A DNA stretch of 64,000 bases, from positions 2,169,001 through 2,233,000 of the forward strand of contig NZ_CP089925.1 in NCBI RefSeq assembly GCF_021284745.1, written 5' to 3'. Shown piece by piece: positions 29,312 to 40,481 of the stretch. The stretch comes from Lysobacter sp. KIS68-7. Its GTDB lineage: Bacteria > Pseudomonadota > Gammaproteobacteria > Xanthomonadales > Xanthomonadaceae. Made by a program: the position numbers and the translations under genes. Each line of letters starts with the position of its first letter. Position 1 is the stretch's first letter. Below the pieces are notes generated by a model that did not search any database, had not been told where the DNA came from, and was given only the letters and a program-made list of their open reading frames with translations.

Positions 29312-30061
29312 ATGCGACGCAAGATCGTGGCGGGCAACTGGAAACTTCACGGCACCCGCGACTTCGCGTGCGCGCTGCTGGGGGAGATCGCGGAGGTCGC
29401 CGCGCCCGAGGGCGTCGAACGCATCGTGCTGCCCCCGCTGCCTTACCTGGGCGAGTTGTGCGAGCACTTCGCCGCGCGCGACATCCACTTCGGCGCCCAG
29501 GACGTGAGCGTGAACGAGACGGGCGCCTACACGGGCGAGGTCTCGGCCGCCATGCTGTTGGACGTCGGGGCCCGCTATGGCTTGGTCGGCCATTCCGAGC
29601 GCCGCCAGTACCACGGGGAAACCAGCGAACTGGTCGCGCAGAAGTTCTTCGCCGCCAAGCGCGCGGGCCTCGTGCCGATCCTCTGCGTGGGCGAATCGCT
29701 GCGTGAACGCGAGGACGGCCAGACCGAATGGCGCATCGAATCCCAGCTCGAGCCCGTGTTCGCGCTGGGCGGCCCGGATGCCCTGGACGGCGCCATCCTG
29801 GCCTACGAGCCCGTGTGGGCCATCGGCACCGGCCGCACGGCCACCCCGGAGCAGGCGCAGGCAGTCCACGCTTTCATTCGTGGCGAGGTCGCCTCGCGCA
29901 ATGCTAAGATCGCCGGCTCGTTGCCGATCCTCTATGGCGGCAGCGTCAAGCCCGATAATGCGAAGGCGCTGTTCTCCCAGCCCGACGTCGATGGCGGGCT
30001 GGTGGGTGGCGCGTCCCTCGTCGCCCGGGATTTCCTGGCCATCGCGCAAGCGGCGGCCTGA
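29312..30061 (+). CDS. tpiA: triose-phosphate isomerase
   Basis: A 249-residue glycolytic TIM barrel. N-terminal RKIVAGNWKLHG holds the catalytic Lys; the electrophilic His is in GLVGHSERR, the catalytic Glu in AYEPVWAIGTG, and the phosphate loop is YGGSVKPDNA. The ATG has a GAGGA site. It is followed by secG after 24 bp, a conserved proteobacterial order. Confidence 0.98.
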   Translation: MRRKIVAGNWKLHGTRDFACALLGEIAEVAAPEGVERIVLPPLPYLGELCEHFAARDIHFGAQDVSVNETGAYTGEVSAAMLLDVGARYGLVGHSERRQYHGETSELVAQKFFAAKRAGLVPILCVGESLREREDGQTEWRIESQLEPVFALGGPDALDGAILAYEPVWAIGTGRTATPEQAQAVHAFIRGEVASRNAKIAGSLPILYGGSVKPDNAKALFSQPDVDGGLVGGASLVARDFLAIAQAAA

Positions 30062-30085
30062 CACGAAAGGCAGAGTTCCTTCCGA

Positions 30086-30517
30086 ATGTTGATGACGATC
30101 CTCAATGTGGTCTACGTGCTCATCGCCATTGCGATGGTCGCGCTGATCCTGATGCAGCGTGGCGCGGGTGCCCAGGCCGGTTCCGGCTTCGGCGCAGGCG
30201 CGTCGGCCACCGTGTTCGGCTCCCGTGGCGCCGGCAACTTCCTGTCCAAGTCCACCAAGTGGCTGGCGATCGCGTTCTTCGTGATCAGCCTGTTCATGGG
30301 CTGGAACGCGACGCACGGCCGCAAGCAGACCCAGGCGCCCGCCGCGACGGACCTCGGCCTGATGTCGTCCGTGCCGGCCGCGCCGGCGACGACGAAGCCG
30401 TCGTCCGCGGTTCCGCTCGCGCCGGCCGCCGCCGTGCCGACGGCACCGGCCGCCGTGGCGCCGACGAATGCGGTTCCGGCTGCGCCGTCGACGACGAAGC
30501 CTTCGCAAGGCAACTGA
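30086..30517 (+). CDS. secG: protein-export membrane protein SecG
   Basis: A 143-residue inner-membrane subunit of the SecYEG translocon. Transmembrane helices lie at about 3-20 and 53-71, with the conserved cytoplasmic loop QRGAGAQAGSGFGAGASATVFGS between them abbreviated here to its hallmark GAGASATVFG. A long Ala/Pro/Thr-rich tail follows. An alternative ATG two codons later is equally possible. The tRNA-Leu gene is 46 bp downstream. Confidence 0.93.
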   Translation: MLMTILNVVYVLIAIAMVALILMQRGAGAQAGSGFGAGASATVFGSRGAGNFLSKSTKWLAIAFFVISLFMGWNATHGRKQTQAPAATDLGLMSSVPAAPATTKPSSAVPLAPAAAVPTAPAAVAPTNAVPAAPSTTKPSQGN

Positions 30518-30530
30518 TCCGGCCTACAAT
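30502..30530 (+). promoter_or_regulatory. putative promoter of tRNA-Leu inside the end of secG
   Basis: TTCGCA (30502-30507) and TACAAT (30525-30530) with a 17-bp spacer. The -10 box lies 34 bp before the tRNA 5' end, and the -35 lies within the last secG codons. Confidence 0.45.
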
Positions 30531-30563
30531 GTTGAACTCCGCAGCAAGCGCCGCGGAACACCT

Positions 30564-30648
30564 GCCCAGGTGGCGGAATTGGTAGACGCACTACCTTGAG
30601 GTGGTAGCGACGTAAGTCGTGGGGGTTCGAGTCCCCCCTTGGGCACCA
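30564..30648 (+). tRNA. tRNA-Leu (anticodon GAG)
   Basis: An 85-base cloverleaf including encoded CCA. Acceptor GCCCAGG pairs with CTTGGGC (one G-U). The anticodon arm is CTACC-TTGAGGT-GGTAG with GAG, and a long variable arm marks it as class II leucine. The T arm is GGGGGTTCGAGTCCCCC. It lies between secG and the nuo operon. Confidence 0.97.
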
Positions 30649-30649
30649 T

Positions 30650-30678
30650 AAAAAACCCGCCATCGCGCGGGTTTTTTT
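30650..30678 (+). terminator. intrinsic terminator after tRNA-Leu
   Basis: AAAAACCCGC (30651-30660) pairs with GCGGGTTTTT (30667-30676) around a 6-base loop, followed by more T. It separates the tpiA-secG-tRNA unit from nuo. Confidence 0.92.
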
Positions 30679-30731
30679 GTGCCCGTCGATATCGTCAAAG
30701 CGGCAATAAGGTCTGGTGGCCCGAGGCGACC

Positions 30732-30750
30732 GCCCGTTACAATAGCGGGC
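30732..30750 (+). promoter_or_regulatory. candidate nuo promoter -10 region
   Basis: TACAAT (30738-30743) is framed by the inverted repeat GCCCG (30732-30736) and CGGGC (30746-30750). It lies downstream of the tRNA terminator and about 110 bp before nuoA. The -35 (TGGTGG near 30714) is poor. Confidence 0.4.
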
Positions 30751-30854
30751 TCGTACACTCCGTCCCCCCGCGGTGCGCGTAAAGGGGCGGGATGCACGGC
30801 GTGAAATCCGACGCCCTGTGGGCTCCCTTAGCGATTGGTACGAGAGGTCCGAGC

Positions 30855-31211
30855 GTGCTGGCCGAATATCTGCCGACCCTGCTGTTCCTGATCGTCGCCA
30901 CGGGGATCGGCATTGCCCTGATCATCGTGGGCAACGTGCTCGGGCCCAAGCGCCCCAGCGCAGAAAAACTTTCACCTTACGAATGCGGCTTCGCTGCGTT
31001 CGAAGACGCGCGCATGCAGTTCGACGTGCGCTACTACCTCATCGCGATCCTGTTCATCGTCTTCGACCTGGAAATCGCGTTCGTCTTCCCCTGGGCGCTC
31101 GTGTTCCGCGAGCTCGGCGTGTTCGGCCTGGTGGAGATGGGCGTGTTCCTGTTGTTGCTGGTGATCGGCTTCGTCTACGTCTGGAAGAAGGGTGCATTGG
31201 AATGGGAGTGA
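30855..31211 (+). CDS. nuoA: NADH-quinone oxidoreductase subunit A
   Basis: A 118-residue membrane subunit of complex I with three transmembrane helices and the conserved loop SPYECGF then [21 protein letters not shown] in hallmark form YECGF. The GTG start at 30855 gives the usual length and has GAGAGG seven bases upstream; an in-frame ATG at 30792 would add a non-conserved leader. First gene of the nuo operon; it overlaps nuoB by 10 bp. Confidence 0.95.
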   Translation: MLAEYLPTLLFLIVATGIGIALIIVGNVLGPKRPSAEKLSPYECGFAAFEDARMQFDVRYYLIAILFIVFDLEIAFVFPWALVFRELGVFGLVEMGVFLLLLVIGFVYVWKKGALEWE

Positions 31212-31789
31212 TCCAGACCGTCTCGGGCTTGATGCACAACCCGCTGCCGGACGATCGCATCGGCGACATCCTGCGGCCCGAGGGTGAAAATCCGCTGGTC
31301 GAGCAGGGCTTCGTCACCACGAGCTTCGACGCGCTGTGGAACTGGGCGCGCACGGGTTCGATGTGGCCGATGACCTTCGGCCTGGCGTGCTGTGCCGTCG
31401 AGATGATGCATGCGGGCGCCGCGCGCCTGGACCTCGACCGCTACGGCGTCGTGTTCCGTCCGTCGCCGCGCCAGAGCGACGTGATGATCGTCGCCGGTAC
31501 GCTCGTCAACAAGATGGCCCCTGCGCTGCGCAAGGTCTACGACCAGATGCCCGACCCGAAGTGGGTCATTTCCATGGGCAGCTGTGCGAACGGCGGCGGC
31601 TATTACCACTACTCCTACGCCGTCGTGCGCGGTTGCGACCGCATCGTGCCGGTGGACGTGTACGTGCCGGGCTGCCCGCCGACCGCCGAGGCGCTCGTGT
31701 ACGGCATCCTGCAGCTGCAGAAGAAGATCCGTCGCAATGAAACGCATCCCTTCCGCAAGAAGGACGCGGCGCAAGGTGCGACGGCATGA
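31202..31789 (+). CDS. nuoB: NADH-quinone oxidoreductase subunit B
   Basis: A 195-residue peripheral-arm subunit carrying the N2 [4Fe-4S] cluster. The tandem cysteines are in [10 protein letters not shown], with further ligands in MGSCANGGG and [10 protein letters not shown]. The start ATG lies inside the end of nuoA. Its last bases overlap the nuoC ATG. Confidence 0.97.
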   Translation: MGVIQTVSGLMHNPLPDDRIGDILRPEGENPLVEQGFVTTSFDALWNWARTGSMWPMTFGLACCAVEMMHAGAARLDLDRYGVVFRPSPRQSDVMIVAGTLVNKMAPALRKVYDQMPDPKWVISMGSCANGGGYYHYSYAVVRGCDRIVPVDVYVPGCPPTAEALVYGILQLQKKIRRNETHPFRKKDAAQGATA

Positions 31790-32505
31790 GCACCGCAACG
31801 CTGGTCGAGCGCCTGCGCGCGCATTTCCCCGACGCCGTCATCGACGTCGCGCAGCCGCGCGGTGAAGTGACGCTCGACGTCGCGCCCGATGCCTGGCATG
31901 CCACCTGCCGTACGCTGCGCGACGCCTTCGGCTTCGAACAGGCGATGGACATCTGCGGCGTGGACTACCTCGGTTACGGCAGCGACGAGTGGGATACCAC
32001 CGACGTGTCGTCCGAAGGTTTCTCGCGCGGCGTCGAAGGGCGCGGCCCGGGCCGCTTCAAGTGGGGCGAGCAGCCCACCGATGCGAAGCTGCCGTCGAAC
32101 CGTCGCTTCGCCGTCGTCGCGCATTTGCTGTCGATGCAGAACAACGTGCGCCTGCGCGCGCGCTGCTTCGCCGCCGACGACACGCTGCCGGTTGTGGCCT
32201 CCGTCGTCGACCTGTGGCCCGGCGTGAACTGGTTCGAACGCGAAGCCTTCGACATGTACGGCATCCTCTTCGAAGGCCATCCGGACCTGCGCCGCATCCT
32301 CACCGACTACGGCTTCGTCGGCCATCCGTTCCGCAAGGACTTCCCGCTGATCGGCAACGTCGAAGTGCGTTACGACAACGAAAAGCAGCGCGTCGTGTAC
32401 GAACCGGTCACCTCGGTCGAACCGCGCGTGGGCGTGCCGCGCGTGATCCGCGACGACGCGCGTTACAAGACCGCCGAAGGCGAGGGCAGGGAGGCGGTGA
32501 AGTGA
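31786..32505 (+). CDS. nuoC: NADH-quinone oxidoreductase subunit C
   Basis: A 239-residue 30-kDa subunit of the connecting module. Conserved [20 protein letters not shown]-type segment (seen as [12 protein letters not shown]) and [19 protein letters not shown] near the C-terminus. It is separate from nuoD, unlike the fused NuoCD of enterics. It overlaps nuoB by 4 bp and nuoD by 4 bp (GTGA). Confidence 0.97.
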   Translation: MSTATLVERLRAHFPDAVIDVAQPRGEVTLDVAPDAWHATCRTLRDAFGFEQAMDICGVDYLGYGSDEWDTTDVSSEGFSRGVEGRGPGRFKWGEQPTDAKLPSNRRFAVVAHLLSMQNNVRLRARCFAADDTLPVVASVVDLWPGVNWFEREAFDMYGILFEGHPDLRRILTDYGFVGHPFRKDFPLIGNVEVRYDNEKQRVVYEPVTSVEPRVGVPRVIRDDARYKTAEGEGREAVK

Positions 32506-33803
32506 ACGCGCAGGTGGACCGCTTTCCGTCGAACACCTCGGGCCTGAACAACGCCGAGATTCGCAACTACACCCTGAACTTCGGCCCGCAGCATCCGGCC
32601 GCGCACGGCGTGCTCCGCCTCATCCTCGAGATGGACGGCGAAATCGTGCAGCGCGCCGATCCGCACATCGGCCTGCTGCATCGCGGCACCGAAAAGCTGG
32701 TCGAATCCAAGCCCTTCAACCAGTCGATAGGTTACATGGATCGCCTGGATTACGTCTCGATGATGTGCAACGAGCACGCCTACGTGCTCGGCATCGAGCG
32801 CCTGCTCGGCATCGAAGCCCCGGAACGCGCGCAGTGGATCCGGACGATGTTCGACGAGATCACGCGCATCCTGAACCACCTGATGTGGGTCGGTTCCAAC
32901 GCGCTCGACCTCGGCGCGATGGCGGTGTTCCTCTACGCGTTCCGCGAACGCGAAGAGCTGATGGACGTGTACGAGGCGGTTTCGGGCGCGCGCATGCACG
33001 CCACGTACTACCGCCCGGGCGGCGTCTACCGCGACCTGCCGGACCGCATGCCGCAGTACCGCGAATCGCCGTGGCGCAAGGGGCAGAAGCTCAAGCGCTT
33101 CAACGAATGGCGCGAAGGCTCGATGCTTGATTACCTCGATGCCTTCACCAAGGATTTCCCGAAGCGCGTCGACGAGTACGAGACGCTGCTCACCGAGAAC
33201 CGCATCTGGAAGCAGCGCACCGTCGGCATCGGCGTCGTGTCGCCGGAAGATGCGCTCGCCTGGGGCATGAGCGGCCCGATGGTGCGCGGCTCCGGCCTCG
33301 CCTGGGACCTGCGCAAGAAGCAGCCCTACGCCAAGTACGCGGAAGTCGATTTCGACATCCCGCTGGGCACCAACGGCGACTGCTACGACCGTTACCTGGT
33401 GCGCGTCGCCGAGATGCGCCAGTCCAACCGCATCATCGCCCAGTGCGTGAAGTGGCTGAAGGCCAACCCGGGCCCGGTGATGCTGGACAACTACAAGGTC
33501 GCGCCTCCCTCCCGCGAGGAGATGAAGGACGACATGGAAGCCCTGATCCACCACTTCAAGCTGTTCACCGAAGGCTACTGCGTCCCGGCAGGGGAAACGT
33601 ATGCCGCGGTGGAAGCGCCCAAGGGCGAGTTCGGCGTGTACCTGGTCAGCGACGGCGCCAACAAGCCGTTCCGCTGCAAGCTGCGCGCGCCGGGCTTCGC
33701 GCACCTTTCCTCGATGGACGCGATCGTCACGGGCCACATGCTCGCCGACGTCGTCGCGATGATCGGCACCTACGACGTGGTGTTCGGCGAGATCGACCGC
33801 TGA
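32502..33803 (+). CDS. nuoD: NADH-quinone oxidoreductase subunit D
   Basis: A 433-residue 49-kDa subunit that forms the quinone pocket with NuoB. Key segments: [15 protein letters not shown] near the start, [12 protein letters not shown], and [19 protein letters not shown] late. The start is GTG at 32502 within the nuoC stop; the conserved core starts about 25 codons later. nuoE follows after 43 bp, the widest internal gap of the operon. Confidence 0.96.
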   Translation: MNAQVDRFPSNTSGLNNAEIRNYTLNFGPQHPAAHGVLRLILEMDGEIVQRADPHIGLLHRGTEKLVESKPFNQSIGYMDRLDYVSMMCNEHAYVLGIERLLGIEAPERAQWIRTMFDEITRILNHLMWVGSNALDLGAMAVFLYAFREREELMDVYEAVSGARMHATYYRPGGVYRDLPDRMPQYRESPWRKGQKLKRFNEWREGSMLDYLDAFTKDFPKRVDEYETLLTENRIWKQRTVGIGVVSPEDALAWGMSGPMVRGSGLAWDLRKKQPYAKYAEVDFDIPLGTNGDCYDRYLVRVAEMRQSNRIIAQCVKWLKANPGPVMLDNYKVAPPSREEMKDDMEALIHHFKLFTEGYCVPAGETYAAVEAPKGEFGVYLVSDGANKPFRCKLRAPGFAHLSSMDAIVTGHMLADVVAMIGTYDVVFGEIDR

Positions 33804-33846
33804 CCGTCGGCAACGACGGATCCAAACGCATTAGCAAGGCATACCG

Positions 33847-34374
33847 ATGAGAGCGACCGGCAACTTCGAGAACGCGCGCAATGTCGATCCGCAGCAGGTG
33901 CTGTCGGACGCGACGCGTGCGCACATCGACCACTGGCTGACCAAGTTCCCGCCCGACCGCAAGCGTTCGGCCGTGCTGCAGGGCTTGCACGCCGCGCAGG
34001 AACAGAACGGCGGCTGGCTGAGCGACGAGCTGATCGCCGCCGTGGCCAAGTACCTCGACCTCCCGCCGGTGTGGGCGTACGAAGTCGCCACGTTCTATTC
34101 GATGTTCGAAACCGAAAAGGTCGGGCGCCACAACGTCGCCTTCTGCACGAACATCAGCTGCTGGCTCAACGGCGCCGAAGACCTCGTCGCGCATGCGGAG
34201 AAGAAGCTCGGCTGCAAGCTCGGCGAATCCACCGCCGACGGCCGCGTGTTCCTCAAGCGCGAAGAAGAGTGCCTCGCCGCGTGCTGCGGCGCGCCGATGA
34301 TGGTCATCAACGGCCACTACCACGAAAAGCTCACGACCCAGAAGGTCGACGAGCTCCTGGACGGGCTGGAGTAA
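33847..34374 (+). CDS. nuoE: NADH-quinone oxidoreductase subunit E
   Basis: A 175-residue 24-kDa thioredoxin-like subunit binding the N1a [2Fe-2S] cluster. Cys ligands lie in [10 protein letters not shown] and in [14 protein letters not shown]. An N-terminal helical bundle contains [16 protein letters not shown]. Normal length. nuoF follows after 4 bp. Confidence 0.96.
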   Translation: MRATGNFENARNVDPQQVLSDATRAHIDHWLTKFPPDRKRSAVLQGLHAAQEQNGGWLSDELIAAVAKYLDLPPVWAYEVATFYSMFETEKVGRHNVAFCTNISCWLNGAEDLVAHAEKKLGCKLGESTADGRVFLKREEECLAACCGAPMMVINGHYHEKLTTQKVDELLDGLE

Positions 34375-34378
34375 GCGC

Positions 34379-35746
34379 ATGGGCGGCCACAGCCACTATT
34401 CCGAACCTACCGGCCCCGTCGGTCCTGCGCCGCAGGAACACAACGTCGTCTACACGACGCTGCACTTCGACAAGCCCTGGTCCTACGAGAACTACCTGAA
34501 GACCGGCGGTTACGCCGCGCTGCGCAAGATCCTCGAAGAGAAGATCGAACCGGCCGCCGTCATCGAGATGGTCAAGCAGTCCGGCCTGCGCGGCCGCGGC
34601 GGCGCGGGCTTCCCGACCGGCCTGAAGTGGTCCTTCATGCCGAAGGGTCCGGGCATCAAGTACATCCTGTGCAACTCCGACGAATCGGAGCCGGGCACGG
34701 CGAAGGATCGCGACATCCTGCGCTACAACCCGCATGCCGTGATCGAAGGCATGGCGATCGCGTGCTACGCGACGGGTTCGCCGGCGGCCTACAACTACCT
34801 GCGCGGCGAGTTCCACCACGAGCCCTTCGAGCATCTCGAAGAGGCGACGCGCGAGGCTTATGCCAACGGTTGGCTGGGCAAGAACCTCCTCGGCAGCGGC
34901 GTCGACATCGACCTGTACAACGTGCTCGGCGCGGGCGCCTACATCTGCGGCGAAGAAACCGCGCTGATGGAATCGCTCGAAGGCAAGAAGGGCCAGCCGC
35001 GCTACAAGCCGCCGTTCCCCGCGAACTTCGGCCTGTACGGCAAGCCGACCACGATCAACAACACCGAAACGTATGCGTCGGTGCCGGCGATCATCCGCAA
35101 CGGCGCCGAATGGTTCCTCAACCTCGGCAAGCCGAACAACGGCGGGCCGAAGGTGTTCTCGGTGTCGGGCCACGTGGCCAAGCCGGGCAACTACGAGATC
35201 CGCCTGGGCACCTCGTTCGCCGATCTGCTGCAGATGGCCGGCGGCATGCGCGAAGGCCGCAAGCTCAAGGCCGTGATCCCCGGTGGTTCCTCGATGAAGG
35301 TGCTGCCGGCCGACGCGATGATGGCCTGCACGATGGACTACGACTCGATCCAGAAGGCCGGTTCGGGCCTGGGTTCGGGCGCGGTCATCGTGATGGACGA
35401 CACCACCTGCATGGTGCGTGCCTGCCAGCGCATCGCGCGCTTCTACTTCAAGGAAAGCTGCGGCCAGTGCACGCCGTGCCGCGAAGGCACCGGCTGGATG
35501 TACCGCATGCTCACGCGCATCGTGGAAGGCAAGGCCACGCTCGACGACCTGCAGATGCTGCGCGCCGCCGCGGGCCAGATCGAAGGCCACACCATCTGCG
35601 CGTTCGGCGAAGCCGCTGCGTGGCCGGTGCAGGGCTTCCTGTTCCACTTCTGGGACGAATTCGAATACGCGATCGTCAACGGGCGGTTCCTGGTCGATGA
35701 CCAGCGCAACGGCACGGTCGTCGCCAAGCAGGGTGTGGCCGCATGA
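34379..35746 (+). CDS. nuoF: NADH-quinone oxidoreductase subunit F
   Basis: A 455-residue 51-kDa subunit holding the NADH site, FMN and the N3 [4Fe-4S] cluster. NADH/FMN loops: [16 protein letters not shown] and [14 protein letters not shown], and [19 protein letters not shown] in its core YICGEETAL. Cluster cysteines: [11 protein letters not shown] plus a later HTICAFGEA. It overlaps nuoG by 4 bp (ATGA). Confidence 0.97.
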   Translation: MGGHSHYSEPTGPVGPAPQEHNVVYTTLHFDKPWSYENYLKTGGYAALRKILEEKIEPAAVIEMVKQSGLRGRGGAGFPTGLKWSFMPKGPGIKYILCNSDESEPGTAKDRDILRYNPHAVIEGMAIACYATGSPAAYNYLRGEFHHEPFEHLEEATREAYANGWLGKNLLGSGVDIDLYNVLGAGAYICGEETALMESLEGKKGQPRYKPPFPANFGLYGKPTTINNTETYASVPAIIRNGAEWFLNLGKPNNGGPKVFSVSGHVAKPGNYEIRLGTSFADLLQMAGGMREGRKLKAVIPGGSSMKVLPADAMMACTMDYDSIQKAGSGLGSGAVIVMDDTTCMVRACQRIARFYFKESCGQCTPCREGTGWMYRMLTRIVEGKATLDDLQMLRAAAGQIEGHTICAFGEAAAWPVQGFLFHFWDEFEYAIVNGRFLVDDQRNGTVVAKQGVAA

Positions 35747-37977
35747 GCGCCGTTGAGACTGATGTGAAGCCCGTCGTGCCGGAAGGCCACGTCGCCATCG
35801 AGATCGACGGCGTCGCGATGACCGCGCCGAAGGGCTCGATGATCATCCAGGCCGCCGACAAGGCCGGCATCCCGATCCCGCGCTTCTGCTACCACGACAA
35901 GCTGAGCATCGCGGCGAACTGCCGCATGTGCCTGGTCGAAGTGGAAAAGATGCCGAAGCCCGCGCCCGCGTGCGCGACGCCGGTGATGGACGGCATGAAG
36001 ATCGTCACGCGCAGCGACAAGGCACTGAAGTCGCAGCGCAACGTGATGGAATTCCTGCTCATCAACCATCCGCTCGACTGCCCGATCTGCGACCAGGGCG
36101 GCGAGTGCGAACTGCAGGACCTCTCGCTCGGCTACGGCCGTTCGGTCTCGCGCTTCTCCGAGCGCAAGCGCGTGGTGGCCGACGAGGACTTCGGTCCGCT
36201 CGTCGCCTCCGACATGACGCGCTGCATCCAGTGCACGCGCTGCGTGCGCTTCACCGCGGAAGTCGCCGGCACCTACGAGCTCGGCGGCATGATGCGCGGC
36301 GAGAACCTGCAGATCGGCACCTACGACGGCAAGCCGCTGACGACCGAACTGTCCGGCAACGTCATCGACGTCTGCCCGGTCGGCGCGCTGACCAACAAGG
36401 TGTTCCGCTTCCGTGCGCGTCCGTGGGAACTGGTCGCGCGCGAATCGATCGGCTTCCACGATGCACTGGGCAGCAACCTGTTCCTGCACGTGCGCCGCGG
36501 CGAAGTGCTGCGCACCGTGCCGCGCGACAACGAAGCGGTCAACGAATGCTGGCTGTCGGACCGCGACCGCTATTCGCACCAGGGCCTGTACGCCGCCGAC
36601 CGCGCGATGAAGCCGATGGTGCGCGACGGTGACAACTGGCGCGAAACCTCCTGGGAAGAAGCGCTGGCCAAGGCCGCGAAGATCCTGCGCGACAACGGCG
36701 GCGACCAGCTCGGCGTGCTCGTGCACCCGTCGACGTCGAACGAAGAGGGTGCGCTGCTTGCGCGCCTGGCCGACGGCCTGGGCACCGGCAACCTCGACCA
36801 CCGCATCGCGCAGCACGATCTCTCCGACGCCGCCGTCGCCGAACGCGCCGGCATGGCCGTGGCCGACATCGAGAACGCCGACGCGATCGTGATCGTCGGT
36901 TCGCACCTGCGCCACGAACTGCCGCTGCTGCACCAGCGCCTCCGCAAGGCGGTGAAGAAGGGCGCGCGCGTGCACATGGTCAATCCGGTCGACTTCGACG
37001 TGGCCTTCGACGTCGCGTCGAAGACGATCGTGCCGCCGTCGCAGCTTTCGACCGCACTCGCCGGCGTCGACATCAAGGGCGCGCAGCGCGCCGTGGTGAT
37101 CGTTGGCGCCGTTGCCGAACTCGGCACGCACGCCGCCGCGATCCGCGCCGCGGTGCGCGGTTTCGCCGCCGCCAACGACGCCGCCGTGTGCCGCATCCCG
37201 CAGGGCGCGAATGCGCTCGGCCTGGCGCAGCACGGCGTGCTGCCGTCGGCGCGCGATGCGAACGCGATGCTCGCCGATGCCCGCAGCGCGTACGTGATCT
37301 ACGGCATCGAGCCGGGCCTCGACTTCGCCGACCAGGCGCAGGCGTTCAAGGCGCTGGGCAATGCGCAGGTCGTGGCCTTCAGCCATTTCGCATGCGAATC
37401 CACGCGCAAGGTCGCCGACGTGATCCTGCCGATCGGTGCGCTGCCGGAAATCGACGGCTCGCTGACCAACCTCGACGGCTTCGTGCAGCACGGCACCGCT
37501 GGCGGCAAGCTGCCAGGCGACGCGCGTGCCGGTTGGCGCGTCCTGCGTGCGCTCGGTGGCGACCTCGGTGTCGCGGGCTTCGACTTCACCGATTACGCCG
37601 GCATGCGCGCAGGTTTGTCCGAACGCAACGTGCAGGTCGTCAAGGGCGGCGTGCCGCCGCACGCGCAGGTGCATGGCGCCGGCCTTGAAGTGGTGGCCTC
37701 GCAGGCGATCTATCGCAGCGATGCCACGGTGCGTCGGGCGGCCGCGCTGCAGGCGCATCCGCTGACGCTCGGCGCGCGCGTCGTCCTGCATCCCGAGGAT
37801 GCGGGCGAGGCGGGCGTTCATCCGGACGGCGTGGCGAAGGTGTCCAACGCAACCGGCACGGCAACGCTGCCGGTGGCCACGAGCGACAAGGTCGCGCGCG
37901 GCACCGCGTGGGTGGAATCCGGTTATGGCGCGACGGCTGCGCTGCTCACGGGCAACGTGGAGGTTCGTCGCGCATGA
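35743..37977 (+). CDS. nuoG: NADH-quinone oxidoreductase subunit G
   Basis: A 744-residue 75-kDa subunit. An N-terminal [2Fe-2S] ferredoxin domain ([17 protein letters not shown] region, cysteines near 48-62) is followed by the His/Cys cluster segment [14 protein letters not shown] and a [10 protein letters not shown] motif, then a degenerate molybdopterin oxidoreductase domain. After about residue 300 it is rich in Ala and less conserved, as usual. It overlaps nuoH by 4 bp. Confidence 0.96.
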   Translation: MSAVETDVKPVVPEGHVAIEIDGVAMTAPKGSMIIQAADKAGIPIPRFCYHDKLSIAANCRMCLVEVEKMPKPAPACATPVMDGMKIVTRSDKALKSQRNVMEFLLINHPLDCPICDQGGECELQDLSLGYGRSVSRFSERKRVVADEDFGPLVASDMTRCIQCTRCVRFTAEVAGTYELGGMMRGENLQIGTYDGKPLTTELSGNVIDVCPVGALTNKVFRFRARPWELVARESIGFHDALGSNLFLHVRRGEVLRTVPRDNEAVNECWLSDRDRYSHQGLYAADRAMKPMVRDGDNWRETSWEEALAKAAKILRDNGGDQLGVLVHPSTSNEEGALLARLADGLGTGNLDHRIAQHDLSDAAVAERAGMAVADIENADAIVIVGSHLRHELPLLHQRLRKAVKKGARVHMVNPVDFDVAFDVASKTIVPPSQLSTALAGVDIKGAQRAVVIVGAVAELGTHAAAIRAAVRGFAAANDAAVCRIPQGANALGLAQHGVLPSARDANAMLADARSAYVIYGIEPGLDFADQAQAFKALGNAQVVAFSHFACESTRKVADVILPIGALPEIDGSLTNLDGFVQHGTAGGKLPGDARAGWRVLRALGGDLGVAGFDFTDYAGMRAGLSERNVQVVKGGVPPHAQVHGAGLEVVASQAIYRSDATVRRAAALQAHPLTLGARVVLHPEDAGEAGVHPDGVAKVSNATGTATLPVATSDKVARGTAWVESGYGATAALLTGNVEVRRA

Positions 37978-39032
37978 TGATGTTCATCGACCCCATCCGT
38001 GACTTCTTCCTGTCCTTCGGCGCCCTCGGTGCCCTGGTCTGGATCGTCCTGAAGATCCTCGCCATCGCCGTGCCGGTGATCCTGGCCGTCGCGTTCTACG
38101 TGGTGTGGGAGCGCAAGCTGATCGGCTGGATGCACGTGCGCCACGGGCCGATGTACGTGGGCAAGGGCATCCTCCAGGCCTTCGCCGACGTGTTCAAGCT
38201 GCTGTTCAAGGAAGTGGTGCAGCCCACCGTGGCGCAGCCCTTCCTGTATCGACTCGCGCCCTTGATCGCGCTCGTGCCGGCGTTCGCCGCCTGGGCGGTG
38301 GTGCCCTTCGATTCGAAGGTCGTGCTGTCGAATGCGAACGCGGGCCTGCTGTACCTGCTCGCGATGACCTCGCTCGGCGTGTACGGGATCATCCTGGCGG
38401 GCTGGGCATCGAACTCGAAGTACGCCTTCCTCGGTGCGATGCGCGCCGCGGCGCAGGTTGTGTCCTACGAAATCGCGATGGGATTCGCGCTGGTCGGCGT
38501 GCTGATCGCCGCGGGCAGCCTGAACCTGTCGGACATCGTGCACGCGCAGGAAGGCAACGCGGGCATGTTCGAGTGGTTCATGTGGCCGCTGTTCCCGTTG
38601 TTCGTCATCTACTTCGTGTCCGGCGTGGCCGAGACCAACCGCGCGCCCTTCGACGTGGTGGAAGGCGAATCGGAAATCGTCGCCGGCCACATGGTCGAGT
38701 ACTCCGGTTCGCAGTTCGCGCTGTTCTTCCTGGCCGAATACGCCAACATGCTGCTCGTCAGCTTCCTGGTGTCGATCTTCTTCGTGGGCGGCTGGCTCAG
38801 CCCGTTCCAGGGGCTCGGCATCCCGTTCCTGTCGGCGAATGGTTGGCCGTGGCTGTTCCTGAAGGTGTTCTTCTTCGCCAGCTGCTTCATCTGGTTCCGT
38901 GCTTCCTTCCCGCGCTACCGCTATGACCAGATCATGCGCCTGGGCTGGAAGGTCTTCATTCCGATCACCATCGCCTGGATCTTCGTAACGGCGCTGATGG
39001 CGTACTACAACGTGTTCACGCCGGGGCAGTGA
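37974..39032 (+). CDS. nuoH: NADH-quinone oxidoreductase subunit H
   Basis: A 352-residue integral membrane subunit at the quinone-entry interface, with eight or nine helices. Hallmarks are [33 protein letters not shown] in core SNSKYAFLG, and [20 protein letters not shown] in core ETNRAPFD. Start ATGATGATG; the first ATG overlaps the nuoG stop. nuoI follows closely. Confidence 0.96.
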   Translation: MMMFIDPIRDFFLSFGALGALVWIVLKILAIAVPVILAVAFYVVWERKLIGWMHVRHGPMYVGKGILQAFADVFKLLFKEVVQPTVAQPFLYRLAPLIALVPAFAAWAVVPFDSKVVLSNANAGLLYLLAMTSLGVYGIILAGWASNSKYAFLGAMRAAAQVVSYEIAMGFALVGVLIAAGSLNLSDIVHAQEGNAGMFEWFMWPLFPLFVIYFVSGVAETNRAPFDVVEGESEIVAGHMVEYSGSQFALFFLAEYANMLLVSFLVSIFFVGGWLSPFQGLGIPFLSANGWPWLFLKVFFFASCFIWFRASFPRYRYDQIMRLGWKVFIPITIAWIFVTALMAYYNVFTPGQ

Positions 39033-39037
39033 CGGGC

Positions 39038-39526
39038 ATGACTCGAATCGTTTCCTTTTTCCGCAGCCTGCTGCTCATCGAGCTGGCACAGGGCCTGATG
39101 CTCACGGGCAAGTACCTGTTCCGCCCGAAGTACACGTTGATGTACCCGATGGAAAAGACGCCGCAGTCGCCGCGCTTCCGCGGCCTGCACGCGCTGCGCC
39201 GCTATCCCAACGGCGAAGAGCGCTGCATCGCCTGCAAGTTGTGCGAAGCGGTGTGCCCGGCGCTGGCGATCACCATCGACTCGGAGCAGCGCGCCGACGG
39301 CACCCGCCGGACCACGCGCTACGACATCGATCTGTTCAAGTGCATCTTCTGCGGGTTCTGCGAGGAGTCGTGCCCGGTGGACTCGATCGTCGAGACGCAC
39401 CTGCACGAATACCACTTCACTGCGCGCGGCCAGAACATCGTGACCAAGCCGCAGCTGCTGGCCATCGGCGACAGGCTCGAGGCGGAAATCGCCGCGCGCC
39501 GCGCCGCCGACGCACCGTTCCGCTGA
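39038..39526 (+). CDS. nuoI: NADH-quinone oxidoreductase subunit I
   Basis: A 162-residue TYKY subunit with two [4Fe-4S] clusters: [12 protein letters not shown] and [12 protein letters not shown]. The amphipathic N-terminal helix contacts the membrane. The ATG at 39038 gives the family length; an upstream GTG at 39029 overlapping the nuoH stop is possible and would add three residues. Confidence 0.95.
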   Translation: MTRIVSFFRSLLLIELAQGLMLTGKYLFRPKYTLMYPMEKTPQSPRFRGLHALRRYPNGEERCIACKLCEAVCPALAITIDSEQRADGTRRTTRYDIDLFKCIFCGFCEESCPVDSIVETHLHEYHFTARGQNIVTKPQLLAIGDRLEAEIAARRAADAPFR

Positions 39527-39533
39527 GGGCCAC

Positions 39534-40169
39534 ATGGATCTCGCAACGCTTTCGTTCTACGCCTTCGCCACCATGGCCATCGCCGCGGCCGTCGGTGTCA
39601 TCAGCGTGAGGAACCCGGTGCAGGCAGCGCTGCTGCTCGTGCTCACGTTCTTCTCCGTGGCCTGTACCTGGATCCTCGCCGGCGCCGAATTCCTCGGCAT
39701 CGCGCTGATCCTGGTCTACGTGGGCGCGGTGATGGTGCTGTTCCTGTTCGTGGTGATGATGCTCGACATCGACGTCGCGCCGCTGCGCGAGGGCTTCGTG
39801 CGCTACCTGCCGATCGGCGCGGCCGTTGCCATCGCGATGCTGATCGAGATCAGCATGCTGATCGGCGTGAAGGTGCTCGTGCAGGCGCCGCTCGCCGCCG
39901 ATGCGGCCGCCGCGGCCAACATCCCGAACACCACCTGGCTCGCGCGTGCGCTGTTCACCGACTTCCTGCTGCCCTTCGAAGTGGCGGCGGTGATCCTGAC
40001 CATCGCCGTCGTGGCCGCCGTGATGCTGACGCTGCGCCGCCGCACCGGCGTGAAGCACCAGAGTCCGTCGGCACAGGCGCGCGTGCGTGCCTCCGACCGC
40101 CTGCGCGTCGTGAAGATGGATGCCGTGAAGCCGGCCGCGCCGGCCGCCACCGAGGAGACCCCGCGATGA
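39534..40169 (+). CDS. nuoJ: NADH-quinone oxidoreductase subunit J
   Basis: A 211-residue membrane subunit with five helices, including the pi-bulge helix [18 protein letters not shown] (seen as [16 protein letters not shown]). A basic C-terminal tail of about 45 residues follows the last helix. It overlaps nuoK by 4 bp. Confidence 0.94.
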   Translation: MDLATLSFYAFATMAIAAAVGVISVRNPVQAALLLVLTFFSVACTWILAGAEFLGIALILVYVGAVMVLFLFVVMMLDIDVAPLREGFVRYLPIGAAVAIAMLIEISMLIGVKVLVQAPLAADAAAAANIPNTTWLARALFTDFLLPFEVAAVILTIAVVAAVMLTLRRRTGVKHQSPSAQARVRASDRLRVVKMDAVKPAAPAATEETPR

Positions 40170-40477
40170 TGGCCTTGTCCCTTGGGCACTTCCTGTTCCT
40201 GGGCGCGGCGCTGTTCTGCATCGCACTCGCCGGCATCTTCCTCAACCGGAAGAACGTGATCGTGCTGCTGATGTCGATCGAGCTGATGCTGCTCGCGGTC
40301 AACATCAACTTCGTCGCGTTCTCGCGCGAGCTCGGCGATGCCGCAGGCCAGGTGTTCGTGTTCTTCATCCTCACCGTGGCCGCCGCCGAGGCCGCCATCG
40401 GCCTGGCGATCCTGGTCACGCTGTTCCGCAACCGGCGCACGATCAACGTCGCCGAAATCGATACCTTGAAGGGCTGA
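40166..40477 (+). CDS. nuoK: NADH-quinone oxidoreductase subunit K
   Basis: A 103-residue, three-helix membrane subunit (ND4L). The conserved glutamates of the proton pathway are in [15 protein letters not shown] and [13 protein letters not shown]. Normal length. Starts ATGATG at the nuoJ stop. Confidence 0.95.
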   Translation: MMALSLGHFLFLGAALFCIALAGIFLNRKNVIVLLMSIELMLLAVNINFVAFSRELGDAAGQVFVFFILTVAAAEAAIGLAILVTLFRNRRTINVAEIDTLKG

Positions 40478-40481
40478 TCCG